Positions 56,675-64,000 of a DNA stretch of 64,000 nt are shown piece after piece. The notes under the pieces were generated by a model. It was given only the letters and a program-made list of their open reading frames with translations. It did not search any database and was not told the DNA's origin. Position 1 is the first letter of the stretch. Every line of letters begins with the position of its first letter. A program made the position numbers and the translations under genes. This stretch comes from Variovorax sp. PAMC28562 (lineage in GTDB: Bacteria; Pseudomonadota; Gammaproteobacteria; Burkholderiales; Burkholderiaceae_C), in the NCBI RefSeq assembly GCF_014303735.1, contig NZ_CP060296.1, forward strand, positions 817,501 to 881,500, in the 5' to 3' direction.

Positions 56675-57613
56675 TCAGCCGACCGGTGTGCCGGCATCGA
56701 CCACGCGCAACATGCCTTCTTGCGCGACTGACGCCACCAGCCGGCCGTCGCGCGAAAAGATCTCGCCGCGGCACAGGCCGCGGGCCCCGCCGCCGCTCGG
56801 CGAATCGATGGCGTAGAGCAACCAGTCGTCGAGCCGGAAATCGCGATGGAACCACATCGCATGGTCGAGGCTGGCCGGGCGAAGGCGACCCTGCATGAAG
56901 CTCAGGCCGTGCGGCAGAAGCGCGGCGCGCAGCAGGCCATGGTCGGACGCATAGGCCAGCAACGCGCAGTGCAGGGCCGGGTCGTCGGGCAGCTCTGTGA
57001 GGGCACGCATCCAGACCAGCGCTTCGGCCGGTCGCAGCTCGGGCGTCAGCAGGTCCGGTGGATCGACGGTACGGAACTCGATCGGCCGCTCCAGCAAGAA
57101 CTTGTCGTTCATGCCGGCCGGTGCGCGGTTGCCGAGGGCGCGCCGCAGCTCGGCATCGCTCACCAGCGTTTCAGGGGCCGGTGCTTCAGGCATCGTCAGT
57201 TGGTGCGAAAAGGCGCCGGGCTCGACGGTCTGGAACGACGCCATCATGGTGAAGATGGTGCGGCCCTTCTGCTGCGCGACGACCCGCCGGGTGGTGAAGC
57301 TGCGCCCGTCGCGCACGCGGTCGACCAGATAGTCGATCGATTCGTTTTTGTCGCCCGGCAGCAGAAAGTACGCGTGCAGCGAGTGCACCGGTCGATCGGC
57401 GCCGACGGTGCGGCAGGCCGCCATCAGCGACTGGCCGAGCACCTGGCCACCGAAGACACGCGGCGTGCCGATGTCTTCGCTCTGGCCGATGAAGCGGTCG
57501 GCATCGATCTGCTCGAGCCGCAGCAGCGTGACGAGGTCGGCGACCAGGCGGGCGGGGTCGGTCGGGGGAGCGAGGGCGGAGGCGGAGTCAGGAGCGGGGT
57601 CGGGGACGGTCAT
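56675..57613 (-). CDS. tesB: Acyl-CoA thioesterase II TesB
   Basis: A 312-aa double hot-dog thioesterase that hydrolyses acyl-CoA to free acid and CoA. The first hot-dog carries IGQSEDIGTPRVFGGQVLGQSLMAA, HSLHAYFLLPGDKNESIDYLVDRVRDGRSFTTRRV and FTMMASFQ; the second carries the catalytic Asp in ASLDHAMWFHRDFRLDDWLLY. The length is slightly above E. coli TesB (286 aa) because of an N-terminal Pro/Ala-rich extension. It is a single gene, convergent with the DUF1275 gene, with the peroxidase gene upstream on the same strand. Confidence 0.93.
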   Translation of the reverse strand: MTVPDPAPDSASALAPPTDPARLVADLVTLLRLEQIDADRFIGQSEDIGTPRVFGGQVLGQSLMAACRTVGADRPVHSLHAYFLLPGDKNESIDYLVDRVRDGRSFTTRRVVAQQKGRTIFTMMASFQTVEPGAFSHQLTMPEAPAPETLVSDAELRRALGNRAPAGMNDKFLLERPIEFRTVDPPDLLTPELRPAEALVWMRALTELPDDPALHCALLAYASDHGLLRAALLPHGLSFMQGRLRPASLDHAMWFHRDFRLDDWLLYAIDSPSGGGARGLCRGEIFSRDGRLVASVAQEGMLRVVDAGTPVG

Positions 57614-57652
57614 CGGTGCTGCAGGTAAAAAGCCAGCGCCGATATTAAGGCG

Positions 57653-59017
57653 TCAGTTCCTCGACGACTGCGGCGGTCGCAGAGTGGAAGCGGCCCGACC
57701 GGCAGCGGCGGCATCGGCGTCCGTCAGTGTCCCGAGGAAGGCCACGACGTCGCGAATCTCGGCCTCGGTCAATGCCGGCTTCGCACCCGGCCGCTGGCCG
57801 AAGGGCGCCTCGACGTTGACGTTGTGGTGGTACTTCGAGGGCAGGTCGTCGTAGGGCTGAACCTTGCCGTCGGCACCGTGGCCGTACCAGCGCGCGGGTG
57901 CCGTATCGCGCTGTGCATAGAAGCGCACCGCTTCTTCGAGCGAGTGGAAGACGCCGTTGTGGAAGAACGCCTGTTTGACCGCCACGTTGCGCAGCGTGGG
58001 CGTGCGGAACAGGCCGCAGTATTCCGGCCGGTCGGCCAGGTCGGTGCGCACCGGGCCGCACAGGCCGAGGTCGTGAAACGCGGGGTCGGCATTGGCGGCC
58101 AGTGCGCGATTGCGCGGCACGCCGATGGCGATCATTCCAAAGTCGGTGAACAGCGGAAAGGCACCGTCGGGCATGCGCTCGCTCAGGTGGCAGGCCGCGC
58201 AGTTGCCTTTGTCGGCTGCGTTGAACAGCTTCAGCCCACGCGACTCCGCGGCATCGAGCTTTTGCTGGCCGCGCAGCACGGCGTCGTACTTGCTGGTGAA
58301 CGGATAGAAATCGGTCGGCGATTCCTGGAAGACCTCGAGCGCCAGGCCGGCCGCCTTGAAGGCCGCAGCAGGATCCTTGAATACGTCCTCGCCGAATGCC
58401 TGCCGCATGTCGTTCGCGTAGCCGGCCGTCTCCAGCTTGCCGGCGACGAGCGCCACCGACGCGTTGCCCATCTCCGCGGACGAGAGCAGCGGCAGCCCTG
58501 CCTGTTCATGTGCAGAGCCGGCGCGGCCATCCCACATGTGGCCGCCGGTCGGGCCGGCGTCGATGCTGTCGTCGCCGTCGTTGTCGTGGTGGTGCTCTGA
58601 AAACGCGGTCAGCGTTTGCAGGTAGCGCAACGACGGCGCGGCGCGCGGGCCAGGCGTGCGGCCATCGACACCGCCGAGCTGCACCGACAAGGCGTTCGAT
58701 GGCCCGTAGGCATGTGCGGGATCGTGGCAGCTCGCGCAGGATTGCATGCCAGATGCCGACATCGAGGTGTCGAAGAAGATTCGCCGTCCGATCGCGCTCA
58801 ACTGCGCGGCGCTGGGCTGCGGCTTGCCGGGTGTGGGTGCGTAGGTGGCGCCGACGTAGGCCGGTGCGGCAGGCGAGGCCGCTGCATCCGGCCCAGCCGC
58901 TGCCGTGCGTGCGCCTGGCCGGCCGTCGCATGCCGACAGGGCCACGACCCCGAGCAGCAGCCAGCCGGAGCGGCGAAGAAAGTTGAAGACGCTGAAGAAG
59001 GCGAAGCGAAACGTCAC
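57653..59017 (-). CDS. Di-heme cytochrome c peroxidase/MauG-family lipoprotein
   Basis: A 454-aa periplasmic lipoprotein. The lipobox LSAC puts the acylated Cys at 30. Two c-type heme sites are present, CASCH (94-98) and CAACH (273-277), the layout of di-heme peroxidases, with the later LFRTPTLRNVAVKQAFFHNGVF segment and C-terminal HHNVNV. It may reduce hydrogen peroxide with electrons from cytochrome c, or carry out MauG-like protein oxidation. A His/Asp-rich stretch (EHHHDNDGDDSID, about 141-153) between the hemes looks like an extra metal site. It lies between tesB and the divergent phosphatase-family gene. The exact reaction is undecided. Confidence 0.87.
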   Translation of the reverse strand: MTFRFAFFSVFNFLRRSGWLLLGVVALSACDGRPGARTAAAGPDAAASPAAPAYVGATYAPTPGKPQPSAAQLSAIGRRIFFDTSMSASGMQSCASCHDPAHAYGPSNALSVQLGGVDGRTPGPRAAPSLRYLQTLTAFSEHHHDNDGDDSIDAGPTGGHMWDGRAGSAHEQAGLPLLSSAEMGNASVALVAGKLETAGYANDMRQAFGEDVFKDPAAAFKAAGLALEVFQESPTDFYPFTSKYDAVLRGQQKLDAAESRGLKLFNAADKGNCAACHLSERMPDGAFPLFTDFGMIAIGVPRNRALAANADPAFHDLGLCGPVRTDLADRPEYCGLFRTPTLRNVAVKQAFFHNGVFHSLEEAVRFYAQRDTAPARWYGHGADGKVQPYDDLPSKYHHNVNVEAPFGQRPGAKPALTEAEIRDVVAFLGTLTDADAAAAGRAASTLRPPQSSRN

Positions 59018-59173
59018 GGTGGAGATCGGGCGAAAAGCCTCGGTTGGCGGCGACTGTGCTGCCGCAGCGTGTCAGCGCGATGACACGCCACTGCCACGCG
59101 GTTGTCACGGAGCCGCACGACCATCGATGCGCCCGGCGTCAGTCGGGACCATTCCAACACCAAGAGTACCCAG

Positions 59174-61450
59174 ATGACCGCCCAACCCTTGTCTCCCTCT
59201 TCGCGCGATTCCGCGCCCAGAACATCCCGCCGAAACGGCCAGCCGCTGGCACTCGCCTTGTGGCCGACCGCCATCGTCGCGTCGGCCGTGGTGATGGCCT
59301 GCGGCGGCGGCGGAAGCAGTAACGGCTTCAGCGGCCTCGTGCCGACCACGACCGGCAGCACTTCCCCCGCAGCACCCGCGACGACGAGCGGCGTGGTCAC
59401 CGGCAGCTACTTTCGCAACGCGAAGGTATGCATCGACAGCAACAACAACGGTCGCTGCGATGCGTCGGAAACCAGCACCACGACGGACGCCAACGGCGCC
59501 TTCACGCTCACCGGCAAGGGCGCTGTGGTGGCCGAGATCGGCACGTCGAGCAAGCGCTACGACCCGGTCACGAGCATTGAATCGGCGGTGACCCAGCCGC
59601 TGGTGTTCCGCGCACCTGCCGAAGCCAACGGCGTCGTCAGCTCCATCAGCACCGAAATGGTCGCACTCATGGACGCCAATGGCGGCGACCTTGCTGCGGC
59701 GCGCACCGCCTTCGCCAAGCGCCTCGGCGTTTCGGAAACGCAATTGCTGGCCGACCACAACAAGATCACCGACGTCGCCATCCGCGGCGTGCTGCAGACC
59801 GAGATCGACCAGAGCATCGAGCGCATTGCCGAAGCCGTGGCCGAGGCTGGCACCGCAGGCGACCTGACCGGCGCCCTGCGCAACCGTTTCGCGCTCGACC
59901 AGATCAACAACGTGGTCGTGATCTACGCGGAAAACCGCGGCTTCGACAATCTCTACGGCCTGTACCCCGGCGCTAACGGCGTGCCCGGCGTGAACCCGAC
60001 ATCGACCCCGGCTTCGAGCGCGGTCGCGCCGCAAAAAGACTTCGACGGTTCGACCCTGCCCGTGCTGCCCCCAGTGTGGGGTGGCGTGACTGCCGCTGGC
60101 CAGACCACCACCATCACGCAGGCGCAAACGGCCGGCATGCCCAACAAGATGTTCCGCATCGACGACGCGGCCGGCTTCTTCAACACCGGCACCGTCATTG
60201 GCCAATCGACCATCACGCGCGACCTGGTGCACCGCTTCTATAACAACCAGATGCAGATCGACGGCGGCAAGAACGACAAGTTCGCGGCCTACTCCGACGC
60301 GGGCGGCCTGAGCATGGGTTACTTCGACGGCAGCAAGATGCAGCTGTGGAATCTCGCGCAGCAATACACGCTGGCGGACAACTTCTTCATGGGCGCTTTC
60401 GGCGGTTCGTTCCTGAACCACCAGTACCTCGTGTGCGCCTGCGCACCGATCTACCCGAACGCCGATGCCGACACATCGCCGGCAAAGGCTTCGATCTCTG
60501 CCATCGACACCGATGCCGACGGCAACTTCGTCAAGCTCACCGCTGCAGTCACGTCGCCGGCTTCGGTGCTGAACGGCGCGCCGATCTACAAGAACGACAG
60601 CACGCTCACGCCCAAGGACGCGAGCGGCACCTTCTACGCCGTCAACACGATGCAGCCGCCCTACCAGCCGAGCAACAACGCGCCGGCCGCGAGCGACAGC
60701 GCCAAGCTGTATGCAGACACCACCAAGGCCAACACGCTGCCGCCGCAAACGCAGACCACCATCGGCGATGTGCTCACGGCCAAGGGCTTGAGCTGGGCCT
60801 GGTACGGCGGCGCCTGGAACAGCACCAGCGCCACCGCGAAGAGCGACCGCGTGTTCCCGGCCGCCGTGCCGCCAGCTGCGCAAGCGCCCAACTTCCAGTT
60901 CCACCACCAGCCTTTCAACTACTACGCTGCCTTCGACCCGGCCACGCATGCCGACGCACGCGCCGCGCATCTGAAGGACTTCGATGCCGACTTCCTTACG
61001 CAAGCGGCAGCCGGTACGTTGCCCGCGGTCGCCTTCTATAAACCGCAAGGCAACCTGAATCAGCACAACGGCTACGCCAACATCACCGACGGTGACGCAC
61101 ACATCGCCGACCTGGTCGCCAAGCTGAAGGCCAGCCCGCAGTGGAAGAACATGCTGATCGTCATCACGTACGACGAGAACGGTGGCTTCTACGACCACGC
61201 CGCCGTGCCCAAGGCCGACCGCTTCGGTCCCGGCACGCGCATCCCGGCGATCATCATTTCGCCGTTCTCCAAGAAGGGCTTCGTCGACAAGACGCAGTAC
61301 GACACCGCATCGACGCTGCGCTTCATGACGCACCGCTGGTCGCTGCCGCCGCTCGCCGGCCTGGTGGTGCGCGACAACGCGCTGATGAAGAACGGCGCCA
61401 AGCCGATGGGCGACCTGACCGGTGCACTCGACTTCGGCGGTAAATCATGA
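59174..61450 (+). CDS. Phosphoesterase lipoprotein (acid phosphatase / phospholipase C family)
   Basis: A 758-aa exported protein. A long basic N-terminus leads to a hydrophobic segment and lipobox (VVMAC, Cys43), then a Gly/Ser linker and a calcium-loop-like DSNNNGRCD segment near residue 90. The phosphoesterase domain (PF04185-like, about 250-745) has NNVVVIYAENRGFDNLYG, the AFGGSFLNHQYLVCACAP segment, WKNMLIVITYDENGGFYDH and IPAIIISPFSKKGFVD, the arrangement seen in AcpA-type acid phosphatases and phospholipases C. It probably releases phosphate from organic esters outside the cytoplasm. The glycerophosphodiesterase gene overlaps its stop. The start at 59174 is chosen over an extension of 24 residues. 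Confidence 0.85.
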   Translation: MTAQPLSPSSRDSAPRTSRRNGQPLALALWPTAIVASAVVMACGGGGSSNGFSGLVPTTTGSTSPAAPATTSGVVTGSYFRNAKVCIDSNNNGRCDASETSTTTDANGAFTLTGKGAVVAEIGTSSKRYDPVTSIESAVTQPLVFRAPAEANGVVSSISTEMVALMDANGGDLAAARTAFAKRLGVSETQLLADHNKITDVAIRGVLQTEIDQSIERIAEAVAEAGTAGDLTGALRNRFALDQINNVVVIYAENRGFDNLYGLYPGANGVPGVNPTSTPASSAVAPQKDFDGSTLPVLPPVWGGVTAAGQTTTITQAQTAGMPNKMFRIDDAAGFFNTGTVIGQSTITRDLVHRFYNNQMQIDGGKNDKFAAYSDAGGLSMGYFDGSKMQLWNLAQQYTLADNFFMGAFGGSFLNHQYLVCACAPIYPNADADTSPAKASISAIDTDADGNFVKLTAAVTSPASVLNGAPIYKNDSTLTPKDASGTFYAVNTMQPPYQPSNNAPAASDSAKLYADTTKANTLPPQTQTTIGDVLTAKGLSWAWYGGAWNSTSATAKSDRVFPAAVPPAAQAPNFQFHHQPFNYYAAFDPATHADARAAHLKDFDADFLTQAAAGTLPAVAFYKPQGNLNQHNGYANITDGDAHIADLVAKLKASPQWKNMLIVITYDENGGFYDHAAVPKADRFGPGTRIPAIIISPFSKKGFVDKTQYDTASTLRFMTHRWSLPPLAGLVVRDNALMKNGAKPMGDLTGALDFGGKS

Positions 61451-62904
61451 AGCGCCCCGCCATGAAAAACATTGCCCGCTGCACCGGCATCGCGCTCGCT
61501 GGTTCGCTGATGATCGCCGCGTGCGGCGGTGGTGGCAGCGGATCGAACGGGTTTCTTCCGATCGCCGCTGCACCCGCGCCCGCACCGGCGCCCACTCCCG
61601 CGCCTGCGCCTGCTCCGGCACCCGTGCCGAGCGCGCTGCTGACGCTCGATGGGAAGGCCCCGTTGATCATCGGCCACCGCGGCTTGCCCGGGCTCTTTCC
61701 GGAGGAAACGCAGGCCGCCTACGAGGCCGCCGCCGACGCAGGCGCCGACTCACTGGAGACCGACCTGCACCTCACGAAGGATTGCGTGTTGGTGGCCCGG
61801 CACAACCCCTGGCTCAGCGACAACACCAACGTCACTGCCGTGGCTGCGACCAACACCACGGTCGCTGCGCGCAAGCGGACAGTGCCGGGCGTGCTGGTCG
61901 ACGTGACCTATCCACCCATCCCCGCCAACGGCCCGGCAAAGTACCTGAGCGATCTGACCAATCCCAACGATCCCAAGTCGGTACTGAAATCGCTCGTGGT
62001 CGACGGCGAGGACCACACCGGCGACTGGTCGATCACCGACTTCACGATGGCCGAGCTCAAGCAGTGGATCGCCGGCACGACCTACGATGCCCGCGCCCAG
62101 CGACCGACCGATCTCAACGGCAAGCTGCCGATCCTGAGCTTCCAGGAAATCATCGACATCGCAAAGGCGAAGAGCGCGAGCACCGGTCGCACGATCAGCG
62201 TGTATCCGGAAAGCAAGAACCCGATCTGGAACAACGCACAAGCCATCGCGAACGGTTGCGGTCCTGTCGGCAGCCATCCGCTGGAAGACGCGATGCTGAA
62301 GATTCTTAACTTCAACGACCTGAATCGAAAGGATGCACCGGTCTTCGTGCAGAGCTTCGATCCGGCCAGCCTGAAGTACCTGCGATCGGCCGGGTTGAAG
62401 AGCAAGGCAGTGCAGTTGGTGGACGGCAACGACATCAACTACAAGACCGGCGAGATGGGCTACGTCACCACCGACGAATACACCTTCGTCGATGGTCGCC
62501 CCTACAGCTGGACGCTCGCCGGCGACCCACGATTTTTCGGCAGCATGCTGACACCCGCGGGCCTCGCGGAGGTGAAGACCTACGCCGACGGCATCGGGCC
62601 GTGGAAACCGCAGGTCATGTCGCTGACAGTGGTGCCGTTCAAAGACCCGCCGTATGCCGGCTCGCTGGCCGACGTCAACACGGTCAAGCCGACAAGCCTG
62701 ATCGCCGATGCGCACAAGGCCGGCTTGTTCGTACACACCTACACCTTCCGAAACGAGCCGCAGTACCTGGCGGGTTTCTACAAGGGTGACCCGATGGCGG
62801 AGTACCTGGTGTTTTTCAGGGCAGGCATCGACGGCGTGTTCACCGATTTTTCAAATACCGGCTTCGCAGCGCGCAAAACCTACCTGACCGAGACGGGGCG
62901 CTGA
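61447..62904 (+). CDS. Glycerophosphodiester phosphodiesterase lipoprotein
   Basis: A 485-aa GDPD-family protein, a GlpQ-like enzyme that splits glycerophosphodiesters into glycerol-3-phosphate and an alcohol. A lipobox (MIAAC, Cys26) is followed by a Pro/Ala linker of AP repeats (about 40-60) that spaces the enzyme from the membrane. The TIM-barrel begins LIIGHRGLPGLFPEETQ (His77), with metal ligands Glu104 and Asp106 in SLETDLHLTKD and a later VYPESKNP. The usual PENT element reads PEET. It is translationally coupled to the phosphoesterase lipoprotein gene (ATGA at 61447). Confidence 0.9.
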   Translation: MKRPAMKNIARCTGIALAGSLMIAACGGGGSGSNGFLPIAAAPAPAPAPTPAPAPAPAPVPSALLTLDGKAPLIIGHRGLPGLFPEETQAAYEAAADAGADSLETDLHLTKDCVLVARHNPWLSDNTNVTAVAATNTTVAARKRTVPGVLVDVTYPPIPANGPAKYLSDLTNPNDPKSVLKSLVVDGEDHTGDWSITDFTMAELKQWIAGTTYDARAQRPTDLNGKLPILSFQEIIDIAKAKSASTGRTISVYPESKNPIWNNAQAIANGCGPVGSHPLEDAMLKILNFNDLNRKDAPVFVQSFDPASLKYLRSAGLKSKAVQLVDGNDINYKTGEMGYVTTDEYTFVDGRPYSWTLAGDPRFFGSMLTPAGLAEVKTYADGIGPWKPQVMSLTVVPFKDPPYAGSLADVNTVKPTSLIADAHKAGLFVHTYTFRNEPQYLAGFYKGDPMAEYLVFFRAGIDGVFTDFSNTGFAARKTYLTETGR

Positions 62905-62927
62905 ATTCGGACCTGATCGGAACTTGA

Positions 62928-63128
62928 ATGGACCCTGACTTCGATGGTTCCGATGGGCCCGATCGCTGGCGAGGCAAGACGCAGACCGAGACGGCCGAGC
63001 TGAAGCGTCAGGACGAAGACAGACCCCGGCCGCGGCCGGGGCGTCTGTCGCGCGCTGCGTTGTGGTGCTCGCTGGTGGCAGGCGCCTTGCTGGCACTGCT
63101 GGTCGTTTCCTGGTTCTTGCTGCGATAA
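62928..63128 (+). CDS. Small predicted tail-anchored membrane protein
   Basis: A 66-aa frame 23 bp after the glycerophosphodiesterase stop. The first 40 residues are very polar (DPDFDGSDGPDRWRGK, DEDRPRPRPGR) and the last 20 form one hydrophobic helix (LVAGALLALLVVSWFLL) ending in Arg. That layout fits a small protein with one C-terminal membrane anchor. I recognise no family. The codon use matches its neighbours. A possible weak Shine-Dalgarno (GGAAC) precedes the ATG. It could be a chance frame. Confidence 0.45.
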   Translation: MDPDFDGSDGPDRWRGKTQTETAELKRQDEDRPRPRPGRLSRAALWCSLVAGALLALLVVSWFLLR

Positions 63129-63129
63129 C

Positions 63130-63168
63130 GGATCGGCCAATTGGATCGGCCAAACGGATCGGCCACAT
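63130..63168. repeat. 13-bp-period triple repeat
   Basis: GGATCGGCC recurs at 63130, 63143 and 63156, each followed by a degenerate A/T/C tetranucleotide (AATT, AAAC, ACAT). It lies between the small membrane protein and the convergent phospholipase C gene. Confidence 0.8.
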
Positions 63169-63223
63169 CCGATAGACAGCAAGCAACAAGGCCGACTCCT
63201 CGTCGGCGCAGCGGAGTCCCGCG

Positions 63224-64000
63224 TCAGTTGCCGGCCGTTCCCATCGCCGGATCGCTGACCGAGTGGCGACCCGTTTCGACACGGCCTGCGAAGCGGCGCG
63301 ACCATGTCGGGTCCGAGTCGCACACAACCTCGAAGTCGTACCACTGGCCGCTGTCGTCGAGCTCCCATCGCTTCTCGGCGTCTTCACCACCCTTGACCTT
63401 GACCCGCCAGGTGCGATCGTCGCGGCCCTGCAGATAGGCCTTCGCGGTGACCGTGAACCAGCAGGCGCGCTCCCCATCGTTGCGCACCTTCAGATGAAGA
63501 TTGCCGCGGCGTACTTCGTAGCCGACGCGTATCTCCGGCTCGGGCGCGCCGCGTGACTTCAGGGTGTTCAGGTCACCCTTGAAGTGGCGATGAAAGCCGT
63601 TGGGGCCCAGCACCCAGAGGTCGTACTTTCCGGCGTTGTCGGTCGTTGCAGCCCACTCGTCGTCGAGCCGCTCGTTGCGCTCGACCATGTAGCGGCGCGG
63701 CAGTCGATCGAGGTTGAAGCGGTCGTACACGTGGAACACCGCCGCGGCATCGCCCGTGTTGGCGAAGATCAGCTTGACGCGACCGCGCAGTCCGTCGCAT
63801 CGCGCGCTGACATGCAGCTCGTACGGCAGCGCACGCGACGGGCGCGTGCCGGTCGCCTGCACCGGCAACAGCGGATTCACGGGCGGCGCGATCTGCGCCA
63901 ACAACTCTTGCGCAGCGCGCAGCGCATCGGCCTGCGCCCGGGTCTTGCGGCCGGCGAGTCGGGGCAGGCGCTCGTCGTTCGGCCGCTCGAAGTTGAAGGC
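63224..64000 (-). CDS. Phospholipase C, phosphocholine-specific type (C-terminal part; 5' end beyond window)
   Basis: The frame is open from the right edge for 258 codons. It includes FNFERPNDERLPRL near the edge, then the two small beta-rich domains typical of the C-terminus of Pseudomonas-type PlcH/PlcN proteins: YELHVSARCDGLRGRVKLIFANTGDAAAVFHVYD, and later EIRVGYEVRRGNLHLKVRNDGERACWFTV. The catalytic domain lies outside the window. Such enzymes are exported and release phosphocholine or phosphoethanolamine from phospholipids. It is convergent with the phosphoesterase-glycerophosphodiesterase pair, giving a local cluster for phospholipid breakdown. The protein ends DPAMGTAGN. Confidence 0.85.
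   Translation of the reverse strand, partial: AFNFERPNDERLPRLAGRKTRAQADALRAAQELLAQIAPPVNPLLPVQATGTRPSRALPYELHVSARCDGLRGRVKLIFANTGDAAAVFHVYDRFNLDRLPRRYMVERNERLDDEWAATTDNAGKYDLWVLGPNGFHRHFKGDLNTLKSRGAPEPEIRVGYEVRRGNLHLKVRNDGERACWFTVTAKAYLQGRDDRTWRVKVKGGEDAEKRWELDDSGQWYDFEVVCDSDPTWSRRFAGRVETGRHSVSDPAMGTAGN

Overview
The window is GC-rich, densely packed beta-proteobacterial chromosome. Gene content (three-subunit pntAA/pntAB/pntB transhydrogenase, hpf-ptsN, several FadD-type ligases, many Dpp-type and Liv-type ABC operons, a CHASE2 kinase paired with a LysM/FecR protein) and the style of the intergenic repeats suggest a Comamonadaceae member, Variovorax-like. That assignment is inference from gene content, not a database match. 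I see no rRNA, tRNA, CRISPR array, integrase or intact insertion sequence.

Layout. 1-3.4 kb (minus strand): ptsN (cut by the left edge), hpf and a UvrD-family helicase. 3.6-4.6 kb: corA. 4.7-15.9 kb: ten consecutive minus-strand genes, transcribed in the order pntAA-pntAB-pntB, fadD, dppB-C-D-F-A, and an MTA/SAH nucleosidase. 16.3-24.8 kb (plus): an OmpR-type response regulator, an exported LysM/FecR protein, a CHASE2 histidine kinase, a Nudix hydrolase, a second FadD-like ligase and mnmA. 24.8-30.2 kb: an LLM flavin oxidoreductase, a complete BLUF photoreceptor, and divergent ssb and uvrA.

30.2-51.5 kb is the accessory heart of the window. After a remnant of a sulfonate/taurine-type ABC permease come two related peptide-type ABC modules. 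Module 1 is SBP-permease-permease-ATPase-ATPase-NTF2-like-LacI-esterase. Module 2 is divergent from a MocR regulator and runs NTF2-like-FAD oxidase-SBP-permease-permease-ATPase-ATPase-amidohydrolase-CobW GTPase-DMT transporter. Their NTF2-like proteins, binding proteins and permeases are visibly paralogous, so the two modules probably import and process related amine, amide or peptide-like compounds. Most junctions inside the modules are 4-bp ATGA overlaps, so they behave as tight operons.

51.5-56.6 kb holds a Liv-type branched-chain ABC core without a binding protein (livH-M-G-F), an Asp/Glu-racemase-family protein and a DUF1275 membrane protein. 56.6-64 kb holds tesB, a di-heme cytochrome c peroxidase lipoprotein, a secreted phosphatase/phospholipase-C-family lipoprotein, a glycerophosphodiesterase lipoprotein, a small membrane protein, and the C-terminus of a phosphocholine-type phospholipase C cut by the right edge.

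The most notable sequence-level observations are two genes whose reading frames appear altered by small repeats. livH has an apparent one-base gain in a CCCC run that separates it from its natural start. The mocR gene carries an 8-bp tandem repeat that pushes its C-terminus into the neighbouring esterase.
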